From Pseudoduganella flava (GTDB taxonomy: Bacteria > Pseudomonadota > Gammaproteobacteria > Burkholderiales > Burkholderiaceae_D), in NCBI RefSeq assembly GCF_007830495.1, contig NZ_VLKW01000007.1, positions 275,021-339,020 of the forward strand: a DNA stretch of 64,000 nt, given 5' to 3'. The position numbers and the translations under genes are program-made. Under the pieces are notes generated by a model. It was not told where the DNA came from. It saw nothing but the letters and a program-made list of their open reading frames with translations, and did no database searches. Each line of letters opens with the position of its first letter. Positions within the stretch are counted from its first letter, which is position 1. Below are positions 1 to 11,800 of this stretch, in pieces.

Positions 1-2573
1 CCGCGCAGGTAGTCGCCGAAGTCAGTCGGCTGATTCGGGTACAGGTCCTTCAGGTCCGCCGTGCCGTCGGCGAACTCGATCTTCTCGATATTGCGCACAG
101 TGACCGACTCGCCTGCGCGGCTGAACGTGGTGTCCGTTGCCGTCGTCCGCGTGATTGTGTAGTCGCTGCGATTGCCATCGAGCCAGACGGTGTCTTCCTC
201 GCTGCCGCCGTCAAGCACGTCAGTGCCGCCATAGCCGGACAGCGTATCGTTGCCGGCGCCACCTGCCAGCGTATCGTTGCCTGCGCCCCCGATGATGATG
301 TTGGCGAGAGCGTTACCGGTGCCGCTGAACGCGGCATCACCCATGTAACCGAGGTTTTCGAGGTCCGCGCCAAGCGTGTATTTCGTCAGGGACGTGTTGA
401 CGAAGTCCGAACCGCCATCCTTCAGTTCCGTGATCTTGTCGCCGGCATTGTCGACAAGGTAGACGTCATTGCCCGCACCGCCGATCAGCACATCCGCACC
501 CAGGCCGCCGTCGAGCGTATCGTTGCCGGCGCCGCCGTCGAGAACGTTCGCGGCGTCGTTACCCGTGAGCCAGTTCTTACCGGCGTTACCAAACAGGCCA
601 ACGGCGCCACTGCCCGCCACCTTGCCGTTCTCGACGTTCTCCGCCAGCGTGTAGGTACCGGAGGCCATTCGAACCTCGACCGTATCCTTGCCGTTGTTCG
701 CGCCCTCCTCGATAACATCCAGGGCGCTGTCGACCACGTAGTGATCGTCGCCGGCGCCGCCGGCCAGCGTATCGTTGCCGAGGCCGCCGTTGAGCACGTC
801 GATGCCATCGGTGCCCACCAGATAGTCGCCAAAGTCCGTGGCAACGTTGGGGTACAGGGTTTTCAGTTCAACGGTGCCGTCGGCAAAGCGAATGTTCTCG
901 ATATTGCGCACAGTGACGGATTCCCCGGCGCGGCTGAACACCGTGTCGGTCTCCGTCGTACGCGTCATGGTGTAGTCGGCGCGGTTACCGGTCAGGAATG
1001 CCGTATCGGTACCTGCGCCGCCATCGAGCACATTGGCGCCTTCCCGGCCGGACAGCGTGTCGTTGCCATCCGCCCCCGACAGGGTATCGTTGCCGGCGGC
1101 GCCGACGATCAGGTCGTCGGACGTGCCGCCGGTACCGGCGAAGTTCCCTGTGCCAATGAAGTACAGATTTTCGACGTTGGCCGTCAACGTGTATTTGGCC
1201 AACGTCGTCCCAACAATATCGTCTCCTTCTCCCACCGCCTCGGTCACGACGTCGCCGGCATTGTCGACCAGGTACATGTCGTTCCCGGTACCGCCCGCAA
1301 GGCGGTCGGCGCCCGCGCCACCGTCGAGGATGTCGTCGCCACCGTTGCCAAGCAGCGTGTTCGCGCCGGCGTTACCGATCAGCGTATTGTCGAGTGCATT
1401 GCCCGCCAGACCGACCGCGGCATCCAGGGTCAATGCCCGGCCGTTCTCGATGTTCGCGGCGAGCTGATACGGCTGGGTCCCGGCGAACGACACTTCGACC
1501 GTGTCGTCGCCGCCATTCTCGGCTTCGACGACGATGACATCCGCACCCGTCACGAGATAGGTGTCGTCGCCCCCGCCGCCTTCCAGCGTGTCCCTGCCGC
1601 CGTTACTGGTAAGGACCTCGTTCGCGTCGGTCGCCTTCACCCAGTCGTTACCGCCTTGCGGGACCGAAGCGAGGATCTGCGAAATGGAATACGTCGTACC
1701 GGCCATGCTGAACGACTCGACACCCTGAACGGTTAATTCACCGCCTGTCGACAGGTTGTAGAACATCGTATCGGTGGCGTTCAGGCGAACGACCATGTAA
1801 TTGTCGCGCGCGGCCATCATCATGACACCGTCGTTGCCATCTCCACCATAAAAGTAATCGTTGCCTGAAGAGGCCACGATCGTGTCATTGCCGGCTCCGC
1901 CCAGAATCGTGTCGTCTCCCGCATCCGCGAAAAAGTCATCGTTGCCCGCACCTCCGTCGAGCCGGTCGTTACCCGAGCCGCCATAAATCACGTTATCGCT
2001 GCCATTCCCGGTAACCGCGGCGTTGCCAGTGCCTTTGAAGAAGTAAGATTCAACGTTCGTGGGCAGTACGTAGCTGGTGGCGGTTCCTTCGACCTTGTCC
2101 GTTCCCCCACCGGCCGCTTCGACGATCACGTCGCCCGACGAGTCGACGAAGTAGGTATCGTTGCCGGCCCCGCCCGTCATCGTATCGGCGCCCGCGAGGC
2201 CATCGATGGTGTCGTTGCCCGTCGTCCCCGTCAGTTTATCGTTGCCCGCCGTGCCGACAATACCGACGAAGTCGGACAGCTTGTAGATTTTTCCAGCGAA
2301 ATCGAAATATTCGACGCCCTTCACGGAATACGCCGTGTACTTGCCGTCCACCATACCGCTGATCGATACGCTGTCTGGTCCCGATCGGGACACCCCGAAA
2401 TACGACTCGAGCGCCGACAGGCCCGACAATGTGTCCGTACCAGCGCCACCATCGATTTCGCTGTAGCCGCCGCTCCCCGCGACAATCACATCATTACCGT
2501 CATACCCCATGAATGTGTCGCCCCCTGCGCCCTGCAGAGTGTCGTTTTGTGCGGTTCCTTCGATCAATGCCAT
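1..2573 (-). CDS. RTX-type calcium-binding repeat protein, N-terminal part (runs off left edge)
   Basis: An open frame of 857 codons starts at ATG 2573 and is still open at base 3. An AAGGG ribosome site lies about 8 bases upstream of the start. The protein begins MALIEGTAQNDTLQG and is built almost entirely of glycine/aspartate nonapeptides (GGAGNDTL, GGSGNDRL, GGDGNDGV), interleaved with beta-strand linkers such as DTYLVDNAGDVVTE, YTLTANVENLYF and SVTVRNIENIRFADG. Such repeats bind calcium in parallel beta-rolls of type I-secreted proteins. No signal peptide or catalytic domain is visible in this part, and the C-terminal secretion signal would lie outside the window. It is a paralogue of the giant gene upstream and shares a 95-base identical block with it. 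Adhesin, S-layer-like or matrix protein are all possible; the function is unproven. Confidence 0.9.
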   Translation of the reverse strand, partial: MALIEGTAQNDTLQGAGGDTFMGYDGNDVIVAGSGGYSEIDGGAGTDTLSGLSALESYFGVSRSGPDSVSISGMVDGKYTAYSVKGVEYFDFAGKIYKLSDFVGIVGTAGNDKLTGTTGNDTIDGLAGADTMTGGAGNDTYFVDSSGDVIVEAAGGGTDKVEGTATSYVLPTNVESYFFKGTGNAAVTGNGSDNVIYGGSGNDRLDGGAGNDDFFADAGDDTILGGAGNDTIVASSGNDYFYGGDGNDGVMMMAARDNYMVVRLNATDTMFYNLSTGGELTVQGVESFSMAGTTYSISQILASVPQGGNDWVKATDANEVLTSNGGRDTLEGGGGDDTYLVTGADVIVVEAENGGDDTVEVSFAGTQPYQLAANIENGRALTLDAAVGLAGNALDNTLIGNAGANTLLGNGGDDILDGGAGADRLAGGTGNDMYLVDNAGDVVTEAVGEGDDIVGTTLAKYTLTANVENLYFIGTGNFAGTGGTSDDLIVGAAGNDTLSGADGNDTLSGREGANVLDGGAGTDTAFLTGNRADYTMTRTTETDTVFSRAGESVTVRNIENIRFADGTVELKTLYPNVATDFGDYLVGTDGIDVLNGGLGNDTLAGGAGDDHYVVDSALDVIEEGANNGKDTVEVRMASGTYTLAENVENGKVAGSGAVGLFGNAGKNWLTGNDAANVLDGGAGNDTLDGGLGADVLIGGAGNDVYLVDNAGDKITELKDGGSDFVNTSLTKYTLGADLENLGYMGDAAFSGTGNALANIIIGGAGNDTLAGGAGNDTLSGYGGTDVLDGGSEEDTVWLDGNRSDYTITRTTATDTTFSRAGESVTVRNIEKIEFADGTADLKDLYPNQPTDFGDYLR

Positions 2574-2625
2574 GGCTTAGCCCTTACAGTGGAATGACGC
2601 GCCGTGCGCGTAACAAGTCGGTAAC

Positions 2626-2645
2626 AGCGGACAAAGCCGTCCGCT
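2626..2645 (-). other. Hairpin in the leader of the partial RTX gene
   Basis: Perfect 7-base arms (agcggac / gtccgct) surround a 6-base loop, between the conserved upstream element and the start codon at 2573. Two direct GTAACA copies follow at 2610-2615 and 2621-2626. No T-run follows the hairpin, so an intrinsic terminator is unlikely. It could be a leader structure. Confidence 0.4.
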
Positions 2646-2649
2646 AAAG

Positions 2650-2688
2650 TTACCAAATGTAACACGTGTTAACGCGTAGAAATCTCTC
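2650..2688 (-). promoter_or_regulatory. Conserved palindromic element upstream of the partial RTX gene
   Basis: The perfect 12-base palindrome TAACACGTGTTA lies at 2660-2671. Read on the minus strand, it is preceded by GAGAGATT and followed by a GTAA half-element. The same arrangement recurs upstream of the giant RTX gene at 13066-13103, with only one gap of a base. A shared operator or promoter element is inferred. No known regulator was matched. Confidence 0.6.
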
Positions 2689-2744
2689 CAAATATTGCAT
2701 GAGAGTGCATTCTCTAACGGGCGCCGGCCGCCATCGAAGTCATT

Positions 2745-2787
2745 GACAAAAAACAAAACGCCGCGTCCGTTCTCACGGACGCGGCGT
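2745..2787 (-). terminator. Intrinsic terminator of the giant RTX gene
   Basis: A 12-base perfect stem (2758-2769 with 2776-2787) and a 6-base loop lie 25 bases past the stop codon at 2812. On the minus strand the stem is followed by a T-rich run (TTTTGTTTTTTG). This separates the transcript from the next RTX gene. Confidence 0.9.
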
Positions 2788-2811
2788 TGCCGGGTCGGCG
2801 TGGCACCCCGG

Positions 2812-5800
2812 CTACGACGATGCAGCCACGCTGAAGTCGGACTGGGCGATCTGGGATATACCGGTCAGCGTGGCGATCTGTGTGAGCTCCGCCGCGCTGA
2901 CGACGGCATCGGCACCACTGCTGGTGAACAGATACAGCGCCGTCGTGGTCCCGCTGTGCAGCGCGAACAGTGCCGTCTCGCCCTGCACGTAGTCGCCCGC
3001 CGCGCTGCCGATCGCCTTGGCGGCATTCGCCGTCGTCAGGCTCGTCACGTTCTGCGTGAAGACCACCAGTTCCGCGTCGACCGAGAAGCCACCCGGCGCG
3101 GCCTTCGTTTCGGCATCCTCGATGACGGTATCGCGATCCCCGATCTTCAGTGCGATGGCCAGCTTGTCGACCCCGGTCTTGAAGTCGGTGACCGTGTCGA
3201 GGCCCTCGCCCAACACGAACGTATCGGCACCGGCATCGCCTGTGAGGCGGTCGTTGCCGGCTCCGCCGACCAGCACGTCGTCGCCCTCCATGCCGCGGAG
3301 GACGTCGTTGCCGGCGTTACCCGTGATGACGTTGGCAAGCGCATTGCCGGTGCCGGTGAATGCCACCTTGCCGTCGTAGCTCAGGTTCTCGATACCGGTC
3401 GTCAGCGAGTAGCTGGCCAGCGTCGTGATGACGGTGTCCGTGCCGCTGTCGTCCTGCACCTTGTCGCCGGCCGCATCGACGTAGTACAGGTCGTCGCCGG
3501 CGCCGCCCGTCAGCGTGTCGCTGCCCTTGCCGCCGTTCAGCACATCGTTGCCGTCGCCGCCGGTCAGCGCATTAGCCGCATCGTTGCCGGTGATGACGTT
3601 GTCGAGCGCATTGCCGGTGACGTTGACCGCGATCGACGCGGCCGCGGTGACGGTTGCGTTCTCGACGTTCTCGGCCATCACATAGGTACCCTTGGCCGTG
3701 AACGCGACGTTCACCAGGTCGGTGCCCTGATCGGCGTTCTCGGTGACCACGTCGCCGGCGTTGTCGACCACGTAGGTATCGTCGCCCTTGCCGCCGGCCA
3801 GCTGGTCCGCGCCAGCCAGGCCATCGAGCAGGTCGTTGCCGTCCGTGCCCACGATGTTGTTTGCGTCCGGGCTTGCGGTGTTCTCGTGCACCTGCTCCAG
3901 GCTCTTCTCGCCGTCGGCGAAGATCACGGCCTCCACGTTGCGCAGCGTGACCTGCTCATGCGTCGTCAGGTTGATCAGCACCGTGTCGGTCGTCGTCGGA
4001 CGCTGGCGTGCGTAGTCGGTGAAGTTCCCCTGCACGACCACGTTGTCCTTGCCCTCACCGCCATCGACCAGGTCGACGCCTTCGCCCGGCAGCAGGCGAT
4101 CATCGCCGGCGCCGCCAAGCAGCGTATCGTTGCCGGCGCCGCCATACAGCTCGTCGTTGTCCGCTCCGCCATCGAGCTTGTCATTGCCGCCGAAGCCTTG
4201 AAGGACGTCGTTGCCCGCCGCGCCCGAGAGCACGTCGTTGCCGCCCGCGCCGTCGATCTGGTTACCGGCCCCGTTGCCCGTGCCGGTGAAGGCCGCAGTG
4301 CCGTCGTAGACCAGCTTCTCGACGCCGTTTGTCAACGTGTAATTCGTCAACGTCGTGATGACCTTGTCGTCGCTGTCGTTGCCCTCTTCGACCACCTTGT
4401 CGCCGGCCGCGTCGACGTAGTACGTGTCGTTGCCCGTGCCACCCGTCAGCGTGTCGCTGCCCTTGCCGCCATTGAGCACGTCGTTGCCGGCGCCGCCGGT
4501 CAGCGCATTGGCCGCATCGTTGCCGGTGATGACGTTGTCGAGCGCATTGCCGGTGACGTTCACCGCGATCGACGCGGCTGCGGTGACGGTCGCGTTCTCG
4601 ACGTTTTCCGTCATCGCGTACGTGCCCTTGGCTGTGAAGGCGACGTTGACCAGATCGATGCCTTCGTCGGCGTTCTCGATGACGATGTCGCCGGCGTTAT
4701 CGACCACATAGGTGTCGTTGCCCTTGCCACCTTTCAGTTCGTCGGCGCCGGCCAGGCCGTTCAGCAGGTCGTTGGCGTCGGTACCGGTCAGCTTGTCGTT
4801 CGCGATCGACGCGACGTTGTCGTACAGCTCGACGAGCGTCTTCACGCCGTCGCTGAACTGCACCTGCTCGACGTTCTTCAGCGTGATCGTCTGGTTACCT
4901 TTCACGAGCACCAGGTCGGTCGCGTTCGGGCGCTGGCGCGCGTAGTCGGCAAAGGCGCCAGTTGCGACATAGGTATCGCTGCCCGCTGCGCCGTCGATCG
5001 TCTCGTTGCCGGTGCTGCCCGTGATCGTGTTGGCCAGCGCGTTGCCGGTGCCGGCAAACGCCGTGGTGCCGGTGTAGACGAGGTTCTCCACTTCGGCCGC
5101 CAGCGTGTATTTGGCCAGCGCGGTGCGCACGGTATCGGTCCCGCCGTCTTTCAGTTCAGTGACGGTGTCGCCGGCGTTATCGACATAGTACGTGTCGTCG
5201 CCTGCGCCGCCGATCAGCTTGTCGGCGCCGCCCTGGCCGTCGAGCGTGTCGTTGCCGGCACCGCCCGTCAGCGTGTTCGCCGCGGCGTTGCCGGTCAGCG
5301 CGTTGTTGGCTGCGTTGCCGGTCAGGCTGACCGCGCCCTTGCCGGTGACGATGCCGTTCTCGACGTTCTCCGCCAGCGTGTAGGTGCCCGACGCCAGCGC
5401 CACTTCGGCCGTATCGGTGCCTTTGTCCACGCCCTCTTCGATGACGTCCAGCGCTTCGCCGATCACGTACGTATCGTTGCCCGCGCCACCGGCCATCGTG
5501 TCGTTACCCAGGCCGCCGTTGAGCGTTTCGCCGGCTTCCGTGCCGCGCAGGTAGTCGCCGAAGTTCGTCGGCTCGTTCGGGTACAGGTCCTTCAGGTCCA
5601 CGGTGCCGTCGGCAAACGCGATGTGCTCGATATTGCGCACCGTGACCGATTCCCCGGCGCGGCTGAATACCGTGTCCGTCGCCGTCGTGCGCTTGACCGT
5701 GTAGTCGGCACGGTTGCCGGCCAGGATCGCGGTGTCGTCTTCGGTGCCACCGTCGAGCACGTCGGTGCCGCCGTTGCCGGCCAACGTGTCGTTGCCGCTC

Positions 5801-8800
5801 ATGCCGGACAACGTGTCGTTGCCGGTGCCGCCAATGATCCCGTTGGCTTCCGCATTGCCGGTGCCGGCGAACGCCGCGGTGCCCGTATAAACGAGATGCT
5901 CGGTGAACGCGCCCAGCGTGTACTTCGCCAGCGTGGTCTGCACGGTGTCGCTCCCGCCATCCTTCGCTTCGGTGACAGTGTCGCCGGCATTATCGACAAC
6001 GTACGTGTCGTCGCCCGTGCCGCCGATCAGTTTGTCGGCACCGGCCTGGCCGTCGAGCGTGTCGTTGCCGGCACCGCCCGTCAGCGTGTTCGCGGCGCCA
6101 TTACCGGTCAGCGCGTTATTGGCAGCGTTGCCAGTCAGGCTGACCGCGCCCTTGCCGGTGACGATGCCATTTTCGACGTTGTCCACCAGCGTGTACGTGC
6201 CCGAGGCCAGCGCCACTTCGGCCGTGTCGGTGCCGTTGTCGGCACTCTCTTCGATCACGTCCAGCGCTTCGCCGATCACGTACGTGTCGTTGCCCGCACC
6301 GCCGGCCATCGTGTCGTTCCCAAGGCCGCCATTGATCGTTTCGCCGGCATCGGTGCCGCGCAGGTAGTCGCCGAAGTCAGTCGGCTGATTCGGGTACAGG
6401 TCCTTCAGGTCCGCCGTGCCGTCGGCGAACTCGATCTTCTCGATATTGCGTACCGTGACAGATTCGCCGGCACGGATAAACACCGTGTCGGTCGCGGTCG
6501 CCCGCGTGATCGTGTAGTCGGCACGATTGCCCGTCAGGACCGCGGTATCGTCTTCGGAGCCACCATCGAGCACGTCGCTGCCGCCGTTGCCGGCCAGCGT
6601 ATCGTTGCCCGCCGCGCCGGCAAGCTTGTCATTGCCCGCACCGCCGGATATCGCGTTGTCGGCGGCATTGCCTGTGCCGGCAAACGCGTTGGTACCCGTA
6701 TAAGTCAGTTTTTCGACGTCCGCGCCCAGCGTGTACGCGGCCAGCGTCGTGTTGACCGTGTCGCTGCCGCCCCCCTTTGCCTCGGTAACCGTATCGCCCG
6801 CGGCATCCACGAGGTACGTGTCGTTGCCGTCGCCGCCGGCCAGCTTATCGGCGCCTTCGCCACCGTCGAGGAGATCGTCGCCCGCGCCGCCGCTGAGCAC
6901 ATCGCTCCCCTTGCCGCCCGACAGCGAGTCGTTGCCGCCGTTACCGGACAGCGTGTTTGCGCCGTCGTTGCCGGTCAGCGTGTTCGCGCCCTCGTTGCCT
7001 GCCAGGCCGACGGCCAGCGCAGCGGGTGCCGTGACGACCGCATCTTCGACATCGGACGCTAACACATAGGTACCGGAAGCCCGGAATGCCACCTGCACCG
7101 TGTCGTGGCCCTCCCCGGTCAGCTCCACGATCATGTCGGCGGGGTTATCGACGACATAGATGTCGTCGCCCTTGCCGCCGCGCAGTTCGTCGTTGCCGGT
7201 CAGCCCGTTCAGGCTGTCGTTGCCATCCGAGCCTGTCAGCTTGTCGTTTCCTTCCGACGCCACGTTCTCGTACAGTTCCGCCAACGTCTTCACGCCATCG
7301 CTGAATTGCACCTTCTCGATGTTGCTTAGCGTGATCGTCTGCGTGCCGTTCGACAGCACCAGATCCGTCTTGTTAGGCCGCGCCCGCTTGTAGTCCGCAA
7401 ACGCGCCGACCGCCACATAGGTGTCGATTCCTCCGGCACCGTCGACGGTGTCGTTGCCGATGCCCCCCGTGATGACGTTAGCCAGACCATTGCCGGTACC
7501 GGTGAACGACGTATTCCCCTGGTAACGCAAATCTTCGACATCGGCCTGCAGCGTATAGGCGGCAAGCTTCGTGACGACGGTGTCGTAACCGCTGTTCTGA
7601 TCCTCGCGCACGACAACGCCAGCGTTGTCGATGCGATAGACGTCGTCGCCGCTCCCGCCGTACAGCGTGTCGGCACCGCCGCCGCCGTCGAGGGTGTCGT
7701 TGCCGAGTGACGCATCGATCCAGTTGGCGTACTGGTTGCCCCGTATGTAGTTATCCTGGTAGTTGCCGGTCACACTGGACAACTTGGGGGCGGCCTTGTC
7801 GGACATGATCAGGTCCTCGACCATTTCAACGAGCCAGTAACTGCCAGCGGTGTCGTTACCAGCGCCGACATTGAGAAGAACGGTATCGTGACCGCCGCCT
7901 TCCCGCTCGATGACGGCGTCCTTCAGGTTATCGACCACGTAAGTGTCGTCGCCTTTCCCGCCGGCCATGGTATCGGCGCCCGCCAGGCCGTCCATCATAT
8001 CGTTGCCGTCAGTACCGCTGATGTCGTCATCGAACGCGGATGGGCGCGTCGCGTGGATCCACGTGACACTATATTGGGTCCCACCGACGATCAGCGTCTC
8101 CACGTTCCGCAGCGTGAGCGTCTGGCCCTCCCGGATTAACACGAGGTCCGTAGCATTCGGCCGGGCGATTTCGAAGTCGGCCAACTTGCCGTCCACGGAC
8201 ACGGAATCGGCGCCGCCGCGGCCGTCGAATACCAGATCGCCCGTGCCTTCCGCAGCGAAGTGGTTCGACTCGTCGTTGCCGGTCCCCACGAACGGACCGT
8301 TGCCGCGATAAATCAGGCCTTCAACGCCGGCCTGCATCACGTAGCTGGCCGTTGTAGCGATCACCTGATCGTACTCCGAGCCTGTTTCGATGACGACATC
8401 GTCCGCCGAGTCGACGAAATACGTATCCCAGCCGGCGCCGCCGACCATCGTGTCCGCACCAGCGCCGCCGTCCAGCGTGTCGCTTCCAGCGCCGCCCTCG
8501 ATGCTGTTGTCGAGCGCATTGCCGGTAAGTCGGTTGTCCAGCTCATTACCGACGAGGACGGCGTTAAACGCGCCTTCCGCAAGGATGCCATCTTCGACGC
8601 CGAACGCCAGTTGCACGGCGCCGGACGCAAGCTTGACACGCACGGCATCGTGGCCGTAGAGCTCCGTAATGACATCGCCTGCATCATCGACGACGTACAG
8701 GTCGTCGCCAGCCCCGCCGAGCATTGCGTCGGGACCAAGGCCACCGTCGAGCGTGTCGTCCGCATCGGACCCGATCAATGTATCGTCGTAGTCGGTGATC

Positions 8801-11800
8801 ATGCCGGTGAGCAGGTCGGACCGGGTGTACACCTGGCTATCGAACAGGAACCGTTCGGCATTGCGCACGATTACTTCCGTTCCACTGACGCGATGGGTCA
8901 GCACGATATCGATCGCGTTTGGACGTGTCACCGCATAGTCGCTTCGCTCGCCCGCGAGAACGACCGTATCAGTGCCCGCGCCACCGTCGAGGACGTCGTT
9001 ACCGCCAGCGCCAGACAGCACGTCGTTGCCGCCGCCACCATGCAGCGTGTCCCCAAGAGCGCCGCCAGTCAGCCGGTTATCGAGCTCGTTGCCAGTACCA
9101 TCAAACCGCGCACTGCCGACATAGACCAACTGCTCGACGTTCGCGGCGAGCGTGTAGCGGTCGAGCGTTGTGTGCACAACGTCCGACTGGCCACCATCGG
9201 CTGCTTCGACGACGACGTCGCCTGCGTTGTCGACGACGTACACATCGTCGCCACCGCGCCCTTCGAGACGATCCGCGCCGGCGCCCCCGTCGAGTGTATC
9301 GCCGTGGCTCCAGCCAAGCAGCGTATCGGCCCCGGTATTGCCCTGCAACCAGCCCTGGTTGTTTGCCTCCAGTGTCATACCGGTGCTCAGGCCCACCTCG
9401 ACCTTGCCGACACCGAGATCAGGTTTGTAATAGGCAGTGCTATATTCAATCCGGACGGTATCGTCCTTGCCCGCATCCTCCAGCATGACGCCGGAGTCGC
9501 GCAGCACGAAGGTGTCGGCACCCGCGCCGCCGATCAGCGTGTCACCCACCGCTCCCGTCAGTACGTCGTTGCCGCCCAGGCCACTGATCCGCTCGGCTCC
9601 AGCGCCGCCGACAATCGTGTCATCGAATGCGGTACCGTCTGCACCGGAGGCTGCCGCGCCAAGCATGATTGCCACGCCTGGCACTGCGCTACCTTCTGGA
9701 TCGATACCGCCAACGAAATTCGCTGCGGTCAGGCTGGCCGCGTTGACACCCGCGAGGCGCACGGCGATCTCTGGATAGCCCAGCCCGGCGCGCGCCTGGT
9801 ACCAGTGCAGCACGGTATCGGCGCCATCCTGTTCGAGCCGCACGTGGCCGTGAGCAAACAGTCCCGGTTCGCCGTCGAACGGGCCGCTTTTCTTCAATAA
9901 CTCATACAGGTCGAGCTTGTCCCCGCCCGGACCCGCCTGGAAATCGGCGATCGTCACCGCTGTCCCTACAGGCGGAAATAACTCCTTGGACGGCATGATG
10001 CGGAAGATATCGCTGCCCGCGCCGCCCGTCAGCGTCGTACCTGCCCCATCCTGGCGGTCGATGACAAAAACGTCGTCGCCGTCGCCACCGTCCGCCACTT
10101 GGGGCAGAGGGCCGGCCGAGCGATCGATCAGCAGCACGTCGTTGCCGCTGTCACCGAACAGCGTGCCCGTTCCGCTCAGCGTATCGGCTCCGGTTCCGCC
10201 GTGGAGCGTATCCCGCGCACCACGGCCGAGCAACACGTCATCGCCGGCACCACCGTCGAGCGCGTCGTCGAATACCGTTCCGCCGATAACGTCGTCGCCA
10301 TCTGTACCGCTTGCCGTGGCACCGGCAACGTGGGCCATGCCGGGTGCGTAGCCGCCGGCGAAGTTTGCGGCCGTCAGGTTGGCTGCTGTCACGTTCGCCA
10401 AGCGCGCTATCGTTGTCGGAAACCCGGATGCCGTGGTGACGGTGAGGAGGGTATCGGAACCCGACTGCACGAGTTGCAGCAGCCCGTGCGCGAAAGGATT
10501 GCCGCCGTCGTATTCTCCGGCGGCCGCCAGCGTATCGAGATAGTCGAGAAGGTCGAGCTTGTCACCGCCTGTGCCAACCGTGAAATCGGTAATCGTCACC
10601 ACCTCGGCGGCATTGCGGTCCGCCAGGCGGAACGTGTCTGAGCCGGCACCGCCACTGACCGATATCGCGCCTGCGTCCTGCCAATGCCCGACTGCGGGAT
10701 TCCCGACCACGATCGTATCGTCGCCGTCGCCTCCTCGGCCGATCTGCACGGTTCCCGTCGCCGCCCTCCTCAGCACCAGCAAATCATTACCTGCGCCGCC
10801 ATCGAGCGTGTCGTTGCCGACGTCGCCGCCACCGTACAGTGTGTCGTTGCCGGCGCCTCCCGCAAGACTGTCACTGCCGGCAAGCTGCGCAGAACCGGTG
10901 GATTCCTCTATCGGCATCGCCGCGTCGCTAAGCAGGTCGTTGCCGCCGCCGCCAGACAGCGTGTCGCTGCCGCCGCCTCCCAACAGCACGTCGCCCGCAT
11001 CGTCGCTACCCGTCAGCACGTCGGCGCCGCCATTGCCCTCCAGGCGATCGCCGCCGCCATTACCGGACAGAGTATCTGCAAAGTCGGTGCCTTGCAGCTG
11101 GTCGGCACCGGCCGTGCCGACGCGCTGCACGCCTGTAACCGGCGTGCCATGCGGATCGATGCCACCGAAATTGACGGACGTGAGGCTGGCCAGCGCGGTA
11201 TCTTTCAGGATGAGCAGCGTGCTTTGCCCCGCCCATGACGTCCGCTCCAGGTGGGTATCGGCGCCGACCTGGGTGAGGCGCAGGTGGCCGGACGCGAATG
11301 GATTCGCGCCGGTCGCGCGCTCGTCAAGCTCATTCATCGCCGCCGAGAGGTCGACACGGTCCGCAGTAGGGTCGAAGTCTGTGACGACCGCAGCCGGCGC
11401 GTTGCCGGGATAGGTATGGAGCAGCCGGTAAGTGTCGCTGCCGGTGCCGCCGGTCAGCAGCACCGCGGCCTGCGACCCGTTGACAGCAAGCGTGAACAGG
11501 TCGTCGCCCGCACCGCCATCGGCGGTTACGGCACCATCCGAGAACCCCGGATCGCACACGAGCGTATCGTTGCCATCCCCTCCCAGCATCGTGTTCGCGC
11601 CGACGTGCGTGTGGTCCTGGATCAGCAGGTCGTCGCCGGCACCGCCGTCGAGCATGCCCTTGCCGGGCCCGCCTGCGAGCGTATCGTTGCCGTCGCCTCC
11701 AACCAGCGTATCTGCCCCTGCCATGCCGTCGATCCTGTCGTCTCCGGCGCCACCGGTAATGCTGTCCGCATAGCCGGTGCCCGCCAGCGTGTCCGCGCCT

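Noticed and set aside
2695..7062. A 1455-codon open frame on the plus strand
   Set aside because: It is the antisense of the RTX repeats. GC-rich glycine/aspartate codons rarely give stops on the other strand, and the product is a low-complexity VVAGAA/QRV repeat with no family resemblance.
8260..11238. Further long plus-strand frames across the RTX region
   Set aside because: Same cause: shadows of the minus-strand repeat gene, without ribosome sites or domain features.
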